From JAAYZK01 sp964535025 (GTDB lineage Bacteria > Planctomycetota > Phycisphaerae > SM23-33 > FEN-1343), in contig CAZHRW010000194.1 in the NCBI GenBank assembly GCA_964535025.1, positions 1-52,613 of the forward strand: a DNA stretch of 52,613 nt. Reading direction: 5' to 3'. This document shows, one piece after another, positions 16,478 through 25,971 of this stretch (position 1 is the first letter of the stretch; each line of letters begins with the position of its first letter). The notes beneath the pieces were generated by a model. That model worked only from the letters and a program-made list of their open reading frames with translations, had not been told where the DNA came from and searched no databases. The position numbers were made by a program, and so were the translations under genes.

Positions 16478-17824
16478 TCAGTGCATGTCCATGATGGGGT
16501 AGTTGAACGGGGCCACGATCAGCATCGTCATCATGCCGCCTGGGAAGATGTCGTTGGTGACCATTTCCTTTTCTTTGTGAGAGTGCCACATGTAGAAGTA
16601 GCCGCTCATCGGGTTGAACCCGCCTTCGCCGGGCGGAAGGGACTCGGACCGGCCCAGGTAGGGCGAGCCGCTCCAGTTGAGGCCGAACGCCAGATCATCC
16701 ACCTGGGGCAGCGTCACCGGGAAGGGGCGGCCGTGGTCGTCGGGGTCCTCTCCCGGCGCGAGGGGGACGACATCCATTTCCCCGTCGCCGTCGTGATCGA
16801 TGTCCTCCGGTCCGGGGAAGTTGCCGACGGGTTCCTCGTCGCGATCATGCTGGTGGCCGTACATATCCCAGCCCAGGCCGCTGCCGGTCCAGACGAAGAT
16901 TGCGTCGCTCGTCCCGCCAGGCGGGACCGTGTGGGTAAAGTCCGAGACTGACAGGTCGGCCGGCCCGCCCGGGGTGCTGCCGAGTACGCGGCCGTCCTGG
17001 GCGATGAGTCTCATGTTGTGCCCGTGCGTGTGGAACGGGTGGAAATCGCGACCGGCGTTGACGATCCGCATCAGCAGTTTCTCACCCGGATGGACCATCG
17101 GCATGCAGTTGTAGGGCTGCGCGGGCAGAAGCGGCGTGTTGTTGCCAAGCATGGTATCCGGGGCGCAGCGGCCGTTGAGGAACCAGTACGTGGGATACCA
17201 CGTGGCGTTGTCGATCTCGTCGATGCGGCCTGTTTCGACCAGCTCATGGATCGTGCTGTCGATTTCCGTCTCCAGGAAGAGCACCTCGCGGTCGAACGTG
17301 GTGTCGGGGTCGGCGTAGGCCTGGTTCGTCAGTACGGCCCCGCCGGCGTCGCGCGGCCGGACGATCAGGGCGCCGACGAGGCCCATCTCGACCTGCAATT
17401 GCGGGTTCGTTCCGCTGTGGTAGTGGTACGTTCCGGGCTGGTCGGCGGTGAAGATGTACGTCACCCTGCCGCCAGGGGGGGCTTCCCGCGTGATCAGGCC
17501 CGGCAAGCCTCCCACGGCCCGGACGGTGTGGCCGGGAAAGACCATGGACGTGCGCAGGTCGAGGTCGTTGTACAGAACAATCCGCACAACGTCGCCCTGG
17601 TTGACGACGAGGGTCGGTCCGGGGTACTGCATGGCGCCGTCGCCATTGGCGTAGCCCCACATGAAGATCTGGCTGGGATCGGGCGCGGAGATGTACCCGG
17701 TCCTGGCGCGGAGGATGAAGTTTGGCCCGGTGATGTGGGGGATGCCCGCCCACGCGGCCGACGCGACCATCAACACGCTCGCCGCGACGACGACCAGGCC
17801 TGTCCGTTGACTCTTTCGGTACAT
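16478..17824 (-). CDS. Multicopper-oxidase-like protein lacking the type 1 cysteine
   Basis: A 448-aa secreted protein (signal to ASAAWA) with cupredoxin domains and motifs HPFHTHGHNM and, near the C-terminus, WHSHKEKEM. In laccases this last motif is HCH-x3-H; here position 415 is serine between H414 and H416, and the first-domain YHSGTNPQLQVEMG also has no cysteine. The blue type 1 copper site therefore seems absent, while histidines for other metals remain. An acidic insert (PEDIDHDGDGEMD) looks calcium-binding. AGGAG precedes ATG 17824. It could be a structural partner, an electron-accepting subunit or a metal-binding protein rather than a classic oxidase. Confidence 0.8.
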   Translation of the reverse strand: MYRKSQRTGLVVVAASVLMVASAAWAGIPHITGPNFILRARTGYISAPDPSQIFMWGYANGDGAMQYPGPTLVVNQGDVVRIVLYNDLDLRTSMVFPGHTVRAVGGLPGLITREAPPGGRVTYIFTADQPGTYHYHSGTNPQLQVEMGLVGALIVRPRDAGGAVLTNQAYADPDTTFDREVLFLETEIDSTIHELVETGRIDEIDNATWYPTYWFLNGRCAPDTMLGNNTPLLPAQPYNCMPMVHPGEKLLMRIVNAGRDFHPFHTHGHNMRLIAQDGRVLGSTPGGPADLSVSDFTHTVPPGGTSDAIFVWTGSGLGWDMYGHQHDRDEEPVGNFPGPEDIDHDGDGEMDVVPLAPGEDPDDHGRPFPVTLPQVDDLAFGLNWSGSPYLGRSESLPPGEGGFNPMSGYFYMWHSHKEKEMVTNDIFPGGMMTMLIVAPFNYPIMDMH

Positions 17825-17854
17825 GGTTCGACTCCTATCTGGGGTTGGCAGTCC

Positions 17855-19486
17855 TTATCGATGCCGCGTGGGGGTCTCGGGCAGCTCAGGCAGGCTGTCC
17901 ACGGTTAACGGCTGCGCATCGCTGACGGCGATTCGCCTGCCGTCCGGGGCGATGCCCAGCACTCGCCAGTACAGGGGCCCGATGTCGCTCCATCGCTGCA
18001 CGACGCGCAGGTGCATTTCGTTCAGTTCGACGCGCCGCCCGTGGGTCTTGGGAATCGTCAGGATCCGCCGCCCCTCGAAGTCGGGCGTGGTGGCGATCTG
18101 CAGGATGAAGCTCGCCAGGTCCTGCCCGTCGTACGAGAACGTCAGGGCGGTGTCCTCGGCCGTGAGGGCGACGGGCGCGACGGCGATGCCGTCGGCGGAG
18201 GTGACGTTCGCTGGCTTGACGGCGGGCGAGCCGGCCAAGGACATTTGCGGCTCGGCGGCTGCGGCCGGCGCCGCCGGCGGGGTGAGGACGATCTCGGTCA
18301 TGATCCCGCCGTAGTCCTCCATGTGGTTGGCCAGCTTGTCGAGGTTCGTGGTGTACAGGAAGTACGTTCCGGCGGGCAGACCCGTGGTGTCCAGCAGGAC
18401 GTCGCGGGTCTCGCCGCCGCCGAGGGTGACGGAGGTGGTCGTATAGGTCAGGTCCTTGCCGTCCGGCCCCCGACGCATCCGCGCGCCCTGGCCGATGACG
18501 GTCATGGGGATGCCCTGGGTCGTGACCGTGTAATAGTCCGTCGTCGACAGGCTGGTCAAGCGCAGGAGGATCTTCTGGCCGGTCTCGGCGACGATCAGGC
18601 CGCTGTCTTGTTGTGCGGGCCAGTCGTTCTTGTTGAGGATGTGGCCCGGAATCACCGTGTCGGGGTAGCCGCGTCCGTTGAGGGTGTGGTAGGTATCGAC
18701 CATCGCCGCGAACGGCAGCGGCTGAACGTTCTCGCTGGCGTCGTGGAACGCGGGGTCCATGCCGTTGAACTGCAGGGCGACGCTCACGTCGTGGTAGGTG
18801 GAGCCGTCGCCGTCGTTGTAGGCATAGGTGTACCCGGTGTGGTGGGTGAACCCGTCGAGATCCGTCCCGTCGGGCAGCTTGTTCTGCTTCGGCCGGACGT
18901 AAAGCTGCCCGAGCATGCCCATCTGCATGTGTTCGGTGGCTTCGACGTGGCAGTGGTAGATGTACGTCCCGGGGTGGACGACGTTGTAATAGTACGTCAC
19001 GCTGGCCATCATGTTGATGGCGATCGAGGCATCGGGGACCCCGTCGAACACCGGCGCGGCTTCGGGGAAGCCGTGCCAGTGGATCGTGTGGGGGTCGAAC
19101 AGGTCCGGGCGCATCATCATGCCGACGTTGGTCATGGTCAGGTACAGTTTCTGGCCTTCATCGAGGACGATCAGCGGCGACGGGAACTGGGCGGCGACCA
19201 TGCGATGCATGACGACGCTGTTGTCATTGATGCCCGTGGCGTCGGCGAAGCCGAAGATATACATATCTCTGCCATCGGCCATCTTGATGTACCCATCGCC
19301 GCCGGTCAGGTGGAGGTATACGTGGTCGTTGTTGGGGTCGCCGTCGCCGTCGGTATCGATGCCGTCGACGTCAGGAGGCATCTGCACGTTGACGTCCGGG
19401 TAGGCCGCCTGGGTGGCGCCCAGCAGGATGCACAGCGCCACCGCGAGGGTCGAAACCGCCAGCGGCACAGTCCTTTTCCGTTTCAT
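17855..19486 (-). CDS. Multicopper oxidase with C-terminal accessory domain
   Basis: A 543-aa secreted protein (signal ending ATQAA). Copper motifs include HTIHWHGFPE and YHCHVEATEHMQMG with C179, so the type 1 and at least part of the trinuclear site look present. An early DTDGDGDPNND stretch resembles a calcium-binding loop. After the cupredoxin part, residues about 425-540 form a separate beta domain (fibronectin-like). AAGGAG precedes ATG 19486. It follows the giant protein by 58 bases. Related oxidase clusters with large surface proteins occur in metal-oxidising or metal-reducing bacteria, so oxidation of Mn or Fe outside the cell is a fair guess. Confidence 0.8.
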   Translation of the reverse strand: MKRKRTVPLAVSTLAVALCILLGATQAAYPDVNVQMPPDVDGIDTDGDGDPNNDHVYLHLTGGDGYIKMADGRDMYIFGFADATGINDNSVVMHRMVAAQFPSPLIVLDEGQKLYLTMTNVGMMMRPDLFDPHTIHWHGFPEAAPVFDGVPDASIAINMMASVTYYYNVVHPGTYIYHCHVEATEHMQMGMLGQLYVRPKQNKLPDGTDLDGFTHHTGYTYAYNDGDGSTYHDVSVALQFNGMDPAFHDASENVQPLPFAAMVDTYHTLNGRGYPDTVIPGHILNKNDWPAQQDSGLIVAETGQKILLRLTSLSTTDYYTVTTQGIPMTVIGQGARMRRGPDGKDLTYTTTSVTLGGGETRDVLLDTTGLPAGTYFLYTTNLDKLANHMEDYGGIMTEIVLTPPAAPAAAAEPQMSLAGSPAVKPANVTSADGIAVAPVALTAEDTALTFSYDGQDLASFILQIATTPDFEGRRILTIPKTHGRRVELNEMHLRVVQRWSDIGPLYWRVLGIAPDGRRIAVSDAQPLTVDSLPELPETPTRHR

Positions 19487-19544
19487 TGTCTCACTCCTTC
19501 ATGCGTGGAGACGGTTTTGATGTCCTTGGAATCCTCGTTCTGCA

Positions 19545-22500
19545 TCACCGGTGGCGGCTGTCGAGCTGTTCGACCAGGCGGCGGATGTCCTCGGGGCCGG
19601 CGCCCTGAGCCCTGAGCCGCCGGATCAACTGTCGGCGCCGCAGTTGCGTCGCCGTCTCGACGGGATCAGGCTCGGCGACCAGGTCGGCCGGCGGCCCGGG
19701 AGCGGCCATGATGACCGGCATGACTTCGTCGGCGCCCATATCCGGCGCCGCGCCGGTCGGACGGTCCTGGCCGTCCAGGTCGAGCGCCAGCAGGTCCAGC
19801 GGCGTCGCCGCCGCCATGTCCACCGCCGGGGAAGAGGCCGCCAGGTGATAGTTCCCCCGCTTGCCCAGGGGGTCGAACCTGACGATCACGAAGTTGCCGA
19901 ACGCGGCGCCCTTGCTGGTGGCCTGGAAGACGTTGACGTACGACTCGAGCAGCTGGGGGTCGGCGTCGATGTTGCTGGCGTGGTAGGTGTGGACGCCGCC
20001 GGGGTACGTTGTGCTCAAGTGCGTCAGCACGCTGTACCGGGGCTCCATGAATTGCGGCGTCGGCGTGCCGTACACCTCCAGGTCCCAGTAGATCGGCGCG
20101 TCGCCGGCCTCGACGTCGGGGACCAGGCCGCCGAAGTTGTCATTGGCGGTGGCGTCCCAGTAGAAGCTGCGGTTCTGCCACAGGATGTTGTTGTGCAGCG
20201 TCGGGTTGGAGAACGTCTGGCGCCGCCCCGGCGCAAAGGCGTTCTGGAGCCCGGTGCTGTGGGCCCGCGCGGCGATGCCGGCCACCTGGGGCACGGAGTT
20301 GGTCAGGGCCCCGAAGCCCGATTCGCCGGGTTCGTTGCCCCACGGGCCGGTTTCGGGGAACGGGCCGCCGAACGCGTCGACGCTGGTGGCGGTCGCATCG
20401 TTGTGGGCGATCGTGTTGTGGATGATGTCGGTCCGGGCGGCGTCGTCGAGGCTCAGCCCGCCGCCGACGTCGGCACTGACGTTGTTGACGATCATGTTGT
20501 TGTAGATCTGGATGCGGTACCAGCGACGCGGGTTGTCCGGACTTCTGCGGACGTCCTCGCCGTTGGGCATCAGCAGGCGGATGGCGCCGCCGTCATCGCC
20601 GGACAGGTTGCCCTGAATCAGGTTGGCATTGACCAGCACGTCGCCGGAGCCTTCACTGAGCGTACCGTCCGGGGCGCCGGCGGGGACGAGTTCCCCGGCG
20701 ATGAGCAGCCCGCCGCCTTCGTCGAAGGCCTCGTTGTTGAGGATGCAGTTGCCCTCGATGGTGCCGCCGCGGCTGAGGCCGAAGTGGGCGATGCCGCCGC
20801 CGTACAGGAAGGAGAAGTTGCCGCAGATGTAGTTGTCCCTGATCACGTACCGATCGGCGCCCTTGAACAGGGCGATCCCGCCGCCGCCGTCGATCGCGCC
20901 GTTCTGGCTGATCACGTTGTTGCGGATGGTGACCGCCAGGTTCTGCGACCCGATGTAGGTGGGGGTGGTCTCATTGTTCACCAGGGACGGCGTCCCGAGG
21001 CGGACGCCCCCGCCGAAGCTGCCCTGGTTGTTCCGGAGCCGGTTGTTGCTGATCTCAAGGAACCGGCCCCAGGCGTTGACGAAGATCCCGCCGCCGCGCA
21101 GGGCGCCCTGAATGGTCAGGCCGTCGACCCGCGGGGCGTGGGAGCGGGTGAACGTGGAGTTGGTGCCGATGACGAAGATGCCGGCGCCTTGTTCAAGGAA
21201 GAAGTCCGCCTCCTCCTCGGCGACGACCATCGCCTGACCGGCGTCGATGAGGCCCTGCAGGCGATCCTGCCAGGCCTGCTCTTCGGCGGCCGACATCGGC
21301 CCGGCCTGGAGCGTGACGTCGTATGCGCCCCAGCCCTGGAGCTTGACGGCCTTGTAGAGGAACAGGTTCTCCTTGTAGGTGCCGGGGGCGATCAGGATCA
21401 GCGCATCACGCGGGGCCGCGTCGATCGCGTCCTGGATCGTGGTGTAGGCGCCGCCGCCGTAGCCCACGGAGAGGACGTCGGGGTTGTACCCGTCGCCGGT
21501 CACGTGAACGGTCACGGCGATCGGCGAGCTGGTGCCGCTGTCGTCGCGCGTCACGGCCAGTTGCAGGGGTCCGACGGGAGCGTTGCCGGGCACGTCGGCC
21601 ACGATTTCGGTGGCCGACCAGTTCATCACGTCCAGCTCGATCCCGCCCAGCGTGACCACGCCGGAGCTGCCGAAGCCGAAGTCGCGGTACACGGTGGGCA
21701 GGCTGCCGGGGACGTCAGGATCGTAATCCCCATTGGGCACCTGGCGCAGGCCCACGGCCTGGATCGTCAGGCGCCGCTGGCCTTCGGTCACATAAGGCCC
21801 GCCGACGGGCGTCGAACCGGCGACCGAGGCGACCAGGGGCGTTTCGGTGGCGAAGTTGCAGTCCAGCGGCGTCCGATTGCCCCGGAAGGCCGCGATGGGC
21901 AGCAGGGGGGTGTCCAGGCGGGTCGTCTTGCCCGGCAGGTTCTCGAACGTCCAGCGGAGCTGGTTGTAGCCGGGGTCGTACCACGGGTCGAGGATCATCT
22001 CGCCCGTGTCGGGGTCCTTGATCGGTCCGGCGTCGTTGATGACCGCCACCAGCATGCTCGGGCTCATCCCGCTGGGGGTGCCCAGGCTGTTGGTGAAGCT
22101 GGACGGGATCAGGGCGTTGTAGCGGCCCCACTCATCCGTGTAGACGCGGCAGACCTCGTTGCCGGCGAAATCCCGGAAGGACACGGGCACCCACTTGGGC
22201 GCCAGGTTGGTGCCCTTGTTCGGGCTGGCGGGGTCGAACTCGAGCATGGCGTCGTTGAACACGACGCCCCAGACCCGACCGGCCTTGGGGACCTGCGTCA
22301 CGAGGAAGAATTCCGCCGCGGCATTCTCGCCTTCACGAAGGAAGAGCTGCTTGCGGTCGCTTTTGGGGCGCCACTGGTTGGCGAAGGGCGATTCGATTCC
22401 GGGGAACAACTCCAGCTCGGCGGGCACCTGGTGCAGGTCGCCCACGAGCAAGGGCGGCTCCCACACGACCGGCGGCAACCCCGCCGCGGTGAGCATCTGG

Positions 22501-24728
22501 TTTTCCTGGCTGGGAATGTAGGTTTCCCCGAAATCCACGTTCTTGTGCTGCTCCATGAGGATCTCGTAGCCGGGCGGCGGCACGGCTTGGACGATGTAGT
22601 GCGTGCCGCTGGGCAGGCCGTCGGTCTCCTCGCTGCCGGAGGCCATGCCGCCGGGGAAGAAGGAGGCGAAGGCGTAGCCGCCGTCAAAGACGCCCGGGCG
22701 CAACTGGCCCCAGGTGGCCATCGTCTCGGCCCCGTTGCGGACGGGGTTGCCGTGCGGGTCGACCTGGTCGGGCCCGACCGCGTCGGGGAGGTTGTCGTCC
22801 CAACTGTCGGTGGTGGTGATGTTCAGGGCGTCGCCCGGGTCGAACTGGCCGTTGCCGTTGTGGTCGACGTCTTCGTCGCCCTTGATGCCCGATTCACGCC
22901 AGTCGAAGGGGTAGTTGTCGACGTCGGCCAGCGTGGGGTCGCCGTCGCCGTCGAGATCGTCGATGACCCCGTCATTGTCGGCGTCGGCATAGAGAACCAT
23001 CTGCACGCGGGGCACGCCCGGCTCCCAGTCTTCGGCGCCGGCGAAGCGGGGATTATCCTCGGCCCGCGTGGTGGCGTAGAAGACGATGCCGCTGATGCCG
23101 CCGTTGGCGCCCGGTCCCCAGGGCATCTTGCCCCAGTCGGCCAGGTTGGTCTGGTCGGCCCAGGAGAATATCGCCTGGGTGAGGGTCTCTCCGACCTCGG
23201 TACGCGAGAGGTAGTCGTTGGTGTTGGGGTTCATCTCCGGCTGGACCTGCGGGGTGAGCACCGCATCAGGCGACGGCAGCGGACCGCCGGCGTCGACGGT
23301 GAACGTGGCCCCGGTCGAACGGAAGCGGGCGAAGTCCACCTCGGTCACGAGCCAGAAGAAGAACGGGAAGATCTCGTTGAAGGCGTAGTTGCCCATCGGG
23401 TCGGTCTGGGTGAGCTGGTACATCGACCCGTCGATGAACCGGATGGCCACCGCCTGATTGCGGAGGCCGATTTCGCCGGGATCGCGGAACCCGTCGTAGT
23501 CCAGGTCGAGGAAGACGTTGCCTTCGAGATTGCCGAACCAGGCGTAGACGGGCGTGGGGCCCAGCTCGATCGTGCCGCCCTCGGCCGGAACGATCACGGT
23601 GCGGAAATCGATGATCGCGTCCTGGTTGGCGTCGAACAGCACGAGCTGGTACATCCCGGGCGGGACGTTCTCAATGCTGAAGGTGCTGTCGTCGGCGCAG
23701 GGGGCCGCGTAGATGCAGGAATCGTCGGCGTCGAGGTCATTGAGGGCCACCCACGCATCCGGCACCGGGCGGCCCGGGTTGAGCCCGGGCGACAGCGGCG
23801 GGCGGTTGCTGTGCGTGTAGACCACCTGACCGGTGATCGTGCCGGACGGCCCGTCGGCCGGCGGCAAGGTCTTGGTGCGGGTGAACCCGACCCACACGTG
23901 CCAGCTCAGCATGCCCCATTCGCTCCACTGCGGCGGCTCGCCGGACTTGACCCACGCGTCGATGACGTTGGTGCCCTCGATCGTCGTGGTCTGCGTCCAG
24001 TCCAAATCGCCGGGCGGGGGGATCATCTTGACGGCGTACTTGCCCGGCGGCAGGTTGCGGACGACCACCTCGCCGTTGGCGCCGGTGGTGAGGATGCCGT
24101 CGCCCATCATCATGGGGATCGGCGCGCCGTCGCCGTCGAGGACGTAGGTGCCGTCGGCGTTCCGCTGGTAGGTCGTGCCCAGCATGTTGCCGAAGGCGTC
24201 GAGCATGACCTGGCCGCCGGCGTCGCTGAGCAGGACCTTGAACCCCTCCAGGGGAGGCTCGGCGGGCAGGTCCGGGGCGTTGTTGAGCGGCTGGTCGTCC
24301 TCGAAGACGAAGATCGAGATCTGGGCCGTCTCCAACGGCAGCTTGTGGACGACCACCTCGGCGCTCGTCTGGCCGGGAGCGATCTGCGCCCCGCTGAGAT
24401 TGTGGGCGGCGTCGGTGGGCAGGATCGAAATGTAATAATGGGTCTGATCGTCCAGCGCTATCACCGCCGAATCGCCAGGAACCGTCCCCGAGGCGACCAC
24501 CGGTGCGTATGACCGACGGATGTTCACCCCGAGGCTGTCGCTCGAGGGCACCCCGGCCGTCACCGGCAGCGTGGTGTCCAGTTCGACGAGATACCTGAAT
24601 CCCTGGACGGGGCTGCCCTGGTGATCACGGACGCTCACCGTGACGTCGTGGGTCGCGCCGAAGGCGCTTGCCGCGACCAGGACGACCGCCAGAGCGATTA
24701 CACCCAACCACGTGGTCTTGGTGCACAT
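19545..24728 (-). CDS. Giant secreted SdrD-B/IPT/right-handed beta-helix protein
   Basis: A 1727-aa exported protein, first gene of the copper-oxidase operon. After a signal peptide (to ASAFGA) come several prealbumin/carboxypeptidase-regulatory and SdrD-B-like beta domains (for example VFLDLDYDGFRDPGEIGLRN near 400), with calcium-type DxDxDG loops near 600. An IPT/TIG-like domain lies at about 1013-1076, then a right-handed beta-helix from about 1088 (TTIQDAIDAAPRDALILIAP, then repeated ISNNRLRNN-type turns) to about 1550. The end (RPTGAAPDMGADE, then a basic helical tail RRRQLIRRLRAQG) lacks a PEP-CTERM signal. AAAGGAG precedes ATG 24728. It is probably a surface scaffold or matrix protein for the oxidases and a candidate type II secretion cargo (inference). 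Confidence 0.85.
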   Translation of the reverse strand: MCTKTTWLGVIALAVVLVAASAFGATHDVTVSVRDHQGSPVQGFRYLVELDTTLPVTAGVPSSDSLGVNIRRSYAPVVASGTVPGDSAVIALDDQTHYYISILPTDAAHNLSGAQIAPGQTSAEVVVHKLPLETAQISIFVFEDDQPLNNAPDLPAEPPLEGFKVLLSDAGGQVMLDAFGNMLGTTYQRNADGTYVLDGDGAPIPMMMGDGILTTGANGEVVVRNLPPGKYAVKMIPPPGDLDWTQTTTIEGTNVIDAWVKSGEPPQWSEWGMLSWHVWVGFTRTKTLPPADGPSGTITGQVVYTHSNRPPLSPGLNPGRPVPDAWVALNDLDADDSCIYAAPCADDSTFSIENVPPGMYQLVLFDANQDAIIDFRTVIVPAEGGTIELGPTPVYAWFGNLEGNVFLDLDYDGFRDPGEIGLRNQAVAIRFIDGSMYQLTQTDPMGNYAFNEIFPFFFWLVTEVDFARFRSTGATFTVDAGGPLPSPDAVLTPQVQPEMNPNTNDYLSRTEVGETLTQAIFSWADQTNLADWGKMPWGPGANGGISGIVFYATTRAEDNPRFAGAEDWEPGVPRVQMVLYADADNDGVIDDLDGDGDPTLADVDNYPFDWRESGIKGDEDVDHNGNGQFDPGDALNITTTDSWDDNLPDAVGPDQVDPHGNPVRNGAETMATWGQLRPGVFDGGYAFASFFPGGMASGSEETDGLPSGTHYIVQAVPPPGYEILMEQHKNVDFGETYIPSQENQMLTAAGLPPVVWEPPLLVGDLHQVPAELELFPGIESPFANQWRPKSDRKQLFLREGENAAAEFFLVTQVPKAGRVWGVVFNDAMLEFDPASPNKGTNLAPKWVPVSFRDFAGNEVCRVYTDEWGRYNALIPSSFTNSLGTPSGMSPSMLVAVINDAGPIKDPDTGEMILDPWYDPGYNQLRWTFENLPGKTTRLDTPLLPIAAFRGNRTPLDCNFATETPLVASVAGSTPVGGPYVTEGQRRLTIQAVGLRQVPNGDYDPDVPGSLPTVYRDFGFGSSGVVTLGGIELDVMNWSATEIVADVPGNAPVGPLQLAVTRDDSGTSSPIAVTVHVTGDGYNPDVLSVGYGGGAYTTIQDAIDAAPRDALILIAPGTYKENLFLYKAVKLQGWGAYDVTLQAGPMSAAEEQAWQDRLQGLIDAGQAMVVAEEEADFFLEQGAGIFVIGTNSTFTRSHAPRVDGLTIQGALRGGGIFVNAWGRFLEISNNRLRNNQGSFGGGVRLGTPSLVNNETTPTYIGSQNLAVTIRNNVISQNGAIDGGGGIALFKGADRYVIRDNYICGNFSFLYGGGIAHFGLSRGGTIEGNCILNNEAFDEGGGLLIAGELVPAGAPDGTLSEGSGDVLVNANLIQGNLSGDDGGAIRLLMPNGEDVRRSPDNPRRWYRIQIYNNMIVNNVSADVGGGLSLDDAARTDIIHNTIAHNDATATSVDAFGGPFPETGPWGNEPGESGFGALTNSVPQVAGIAARAHSTGLQNAFAPGRRQTFSNPTLHNNILWQNRSFYWDATANDNFGGLVPDVEAGDAPIYWDLEVYGTPTPQFMEPRYSVLTHLSTTYPGGVHTYHASNIDADPQLLESYVNVFQATSKGAAFGNFVIVRFDPLGKRGNYHLAASSPAVDMAAATPLDLLALDLDGQDRPTGAAPDMGADEVMPVIMAAPGPPADLVAEPDPVETATQLRRRQLIRRLRAQGAGPEDIRRLVEQLDSRHR

Positions 24729-25133
24729 CTGAATGCTCCTTTCCCTAGCAGAAGCGAAATGCCGAACCGTGGGTGAGAATCGTTGGGCAGATCCGGGCTT
24801 CGGCCGGCCGGACGCGCCCCAGCGCGGGCGGGATGCGCCACGCACGGTGTTGCGGAAACAGTTCATGGGTGCCTTGTTCCTCCCAGGATGACCAGGGTGA
24901 CGATACCGGGACGGGAAAGACGCTGTGCCTTTCAGTTCGCTAAAAGTCTATTCCGAGACATGGCGACGACCAGGGAAAGCAAGTCGCAATCTACCCTAGG
25001 GCATTCCCCCAGAGCGAGCCGTACATACGGACACGCACTAAGAGATAGGGGTCAAGGGGAAAGGCCAGGGGCGTCCGGCGGCAAGCCGTCGGACGCCCGG
25101 TGGGGCAGGACGGAGAACTGTCGTATCGTCAAC
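24729..25133. other. Intergenic region upstream of the copper-oxidase operon
   Basis: About 400 bases without a gene. It should contain the promoter of the minus-strand oxidase operon at its left side and the terminator of the PEP-CTERM gene at its right (25069-25098). I could not pick a clear promoter. Confidence 0.5.
25069..25098 (-). terminator. 9-bp hairpin after PEP-CTERM gene
   Basis: GGGCGTCCG (25069-25077) pairs perfectly with CGGACGCCC (25090-25098) across a 12-base loop, 35 bases past the stop of the PEP-CTERM gene on minus. Confidence 0.6.
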
Positions 25134-25769
25134 TCACACGGCGCGCCGGCGGCGGCGGACGACGGTCGCGGGAAGGCCGAGCAGCAGCAGCGACAACGTT
25201 ACGGGTTCCGGAACGATCTGCACGTTGTCGCCCTGCCAGTAGAGGTCCCAGGGCATGCTCGTGGGGTTGGCATAGCGGAAGCGGACCTGGATCGACTGCC
25301 CGGCGAGATCATCGAGGGGGACGATCTCTTCGCTGGTGGCGGTCGTCTGGCTGGACCAGAGGACGGCCGGCCAAGTGCTTCCACCGTCCGTGCTGACCTC
25401 GACGGAAGCCACCTCGTCGCCCGAGAAGATCTCCAGGGACGACAGGAAGGTCAGTTCCGCGCTGTCGCTCGCCGGCAGCATGACCACGGGGCTGACCAGG
25501 GCGGCGTCGTAATCGGTGAAGGGGAACCCCAGTGAATCGACCATCGCCGAGGCGCCGGTGCCGCCGACCAGGGCGGTCAGATTCGTCTCAGGCACGTCGG
25601 TGTTTAGTCCCCAGGTGACGCCGTTGTCCTGGAGATTCTCCACGGACCAGCCGGCGGGGGGAAAGTCGCCGTTGAAATCCTCGCTGAGGAGCGGAGCCGC
25701 GACCACGGCGGACGCCGAGACGGCCAGAGCAGCCAGCACGACCAGTGAACGGAGGGTGAATGTGTTCAT
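25134..25769 (-). CDS. PEP-CTERM protein with jelly-roll-type domain
   Basis: A 211-aa secreted protein with a signal peptide ending in VVAAP and a C-terminal VPEPVTLSLLLLG...RRRRR sorting signal. The body starts SEDFNGDFPPAGWSVEN and has VASVEVSTDGGSTWPAV and IQVRFRYANP, the pattern of the choice-of-anchor/MAM-like beta-sandwich domains found in many surface proteins. AGGAAC precedes ATG 25769. It stands alone between the type II secretion operon and the oxidase operon. Confidence 0.75.
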   Translation of the reverse strand: MNTFTLRSLVVLAALAVSASAVVAAPLLSEDFNGDFPPAGWSVENLQDNGVTWGLNTDVPETNLTALVGGTGASAMVDSLGFPFTDYDAALVSPVVMLPASDSAELTFLSSLEIFSGDEVASVEVSTDGGSTWPAVLWSSQTTATSEEIVPLDDLAGQSIQVRFRYANPTSMPWDLYWQGDNVQIVPEPVTLSLLLLGLPATVVRRRRRAV

Positions 25770-25942
25770 GATACCAGTTCCTCATCTTTCCTTGTGTCGA
25801 AACCTCGCGGCGGCCACAGATGTCCGCCATGCCGCCTGACCTGTCGCGGCGGAGCCATGCCGCGACGTCCTCACGTCAACACTGATAGTTATGCATGTCG
25901 GGGCCGTAAGACTTCCGGTTTTGAAGTGAAAGTCCCGTTCTG

Positions 25943-25961
25943 CATGCCCGGTTCTGGCATG
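25943..25961 (-). terminator. Small hairpin after the secretion operon
   Basis: CATGCC (25943-25948) pairs with GGCATG (25956-25961) across 7 bases, just past the end of the last gene of the minus-strand secretion operon. The stem is short and no T-run follows. Confidence 0.3.
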
Positions 25962-25971
25962 GGGGGATCTC

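Noticed and set aside
19551..24512. A 1653-codon open frame on plus opposite the giant gene
   Set aside because: High-GC codon bias of the real minus-strand gene keeps the opposite frame open; the translation is Val/Gly/Asp-rich without domains.
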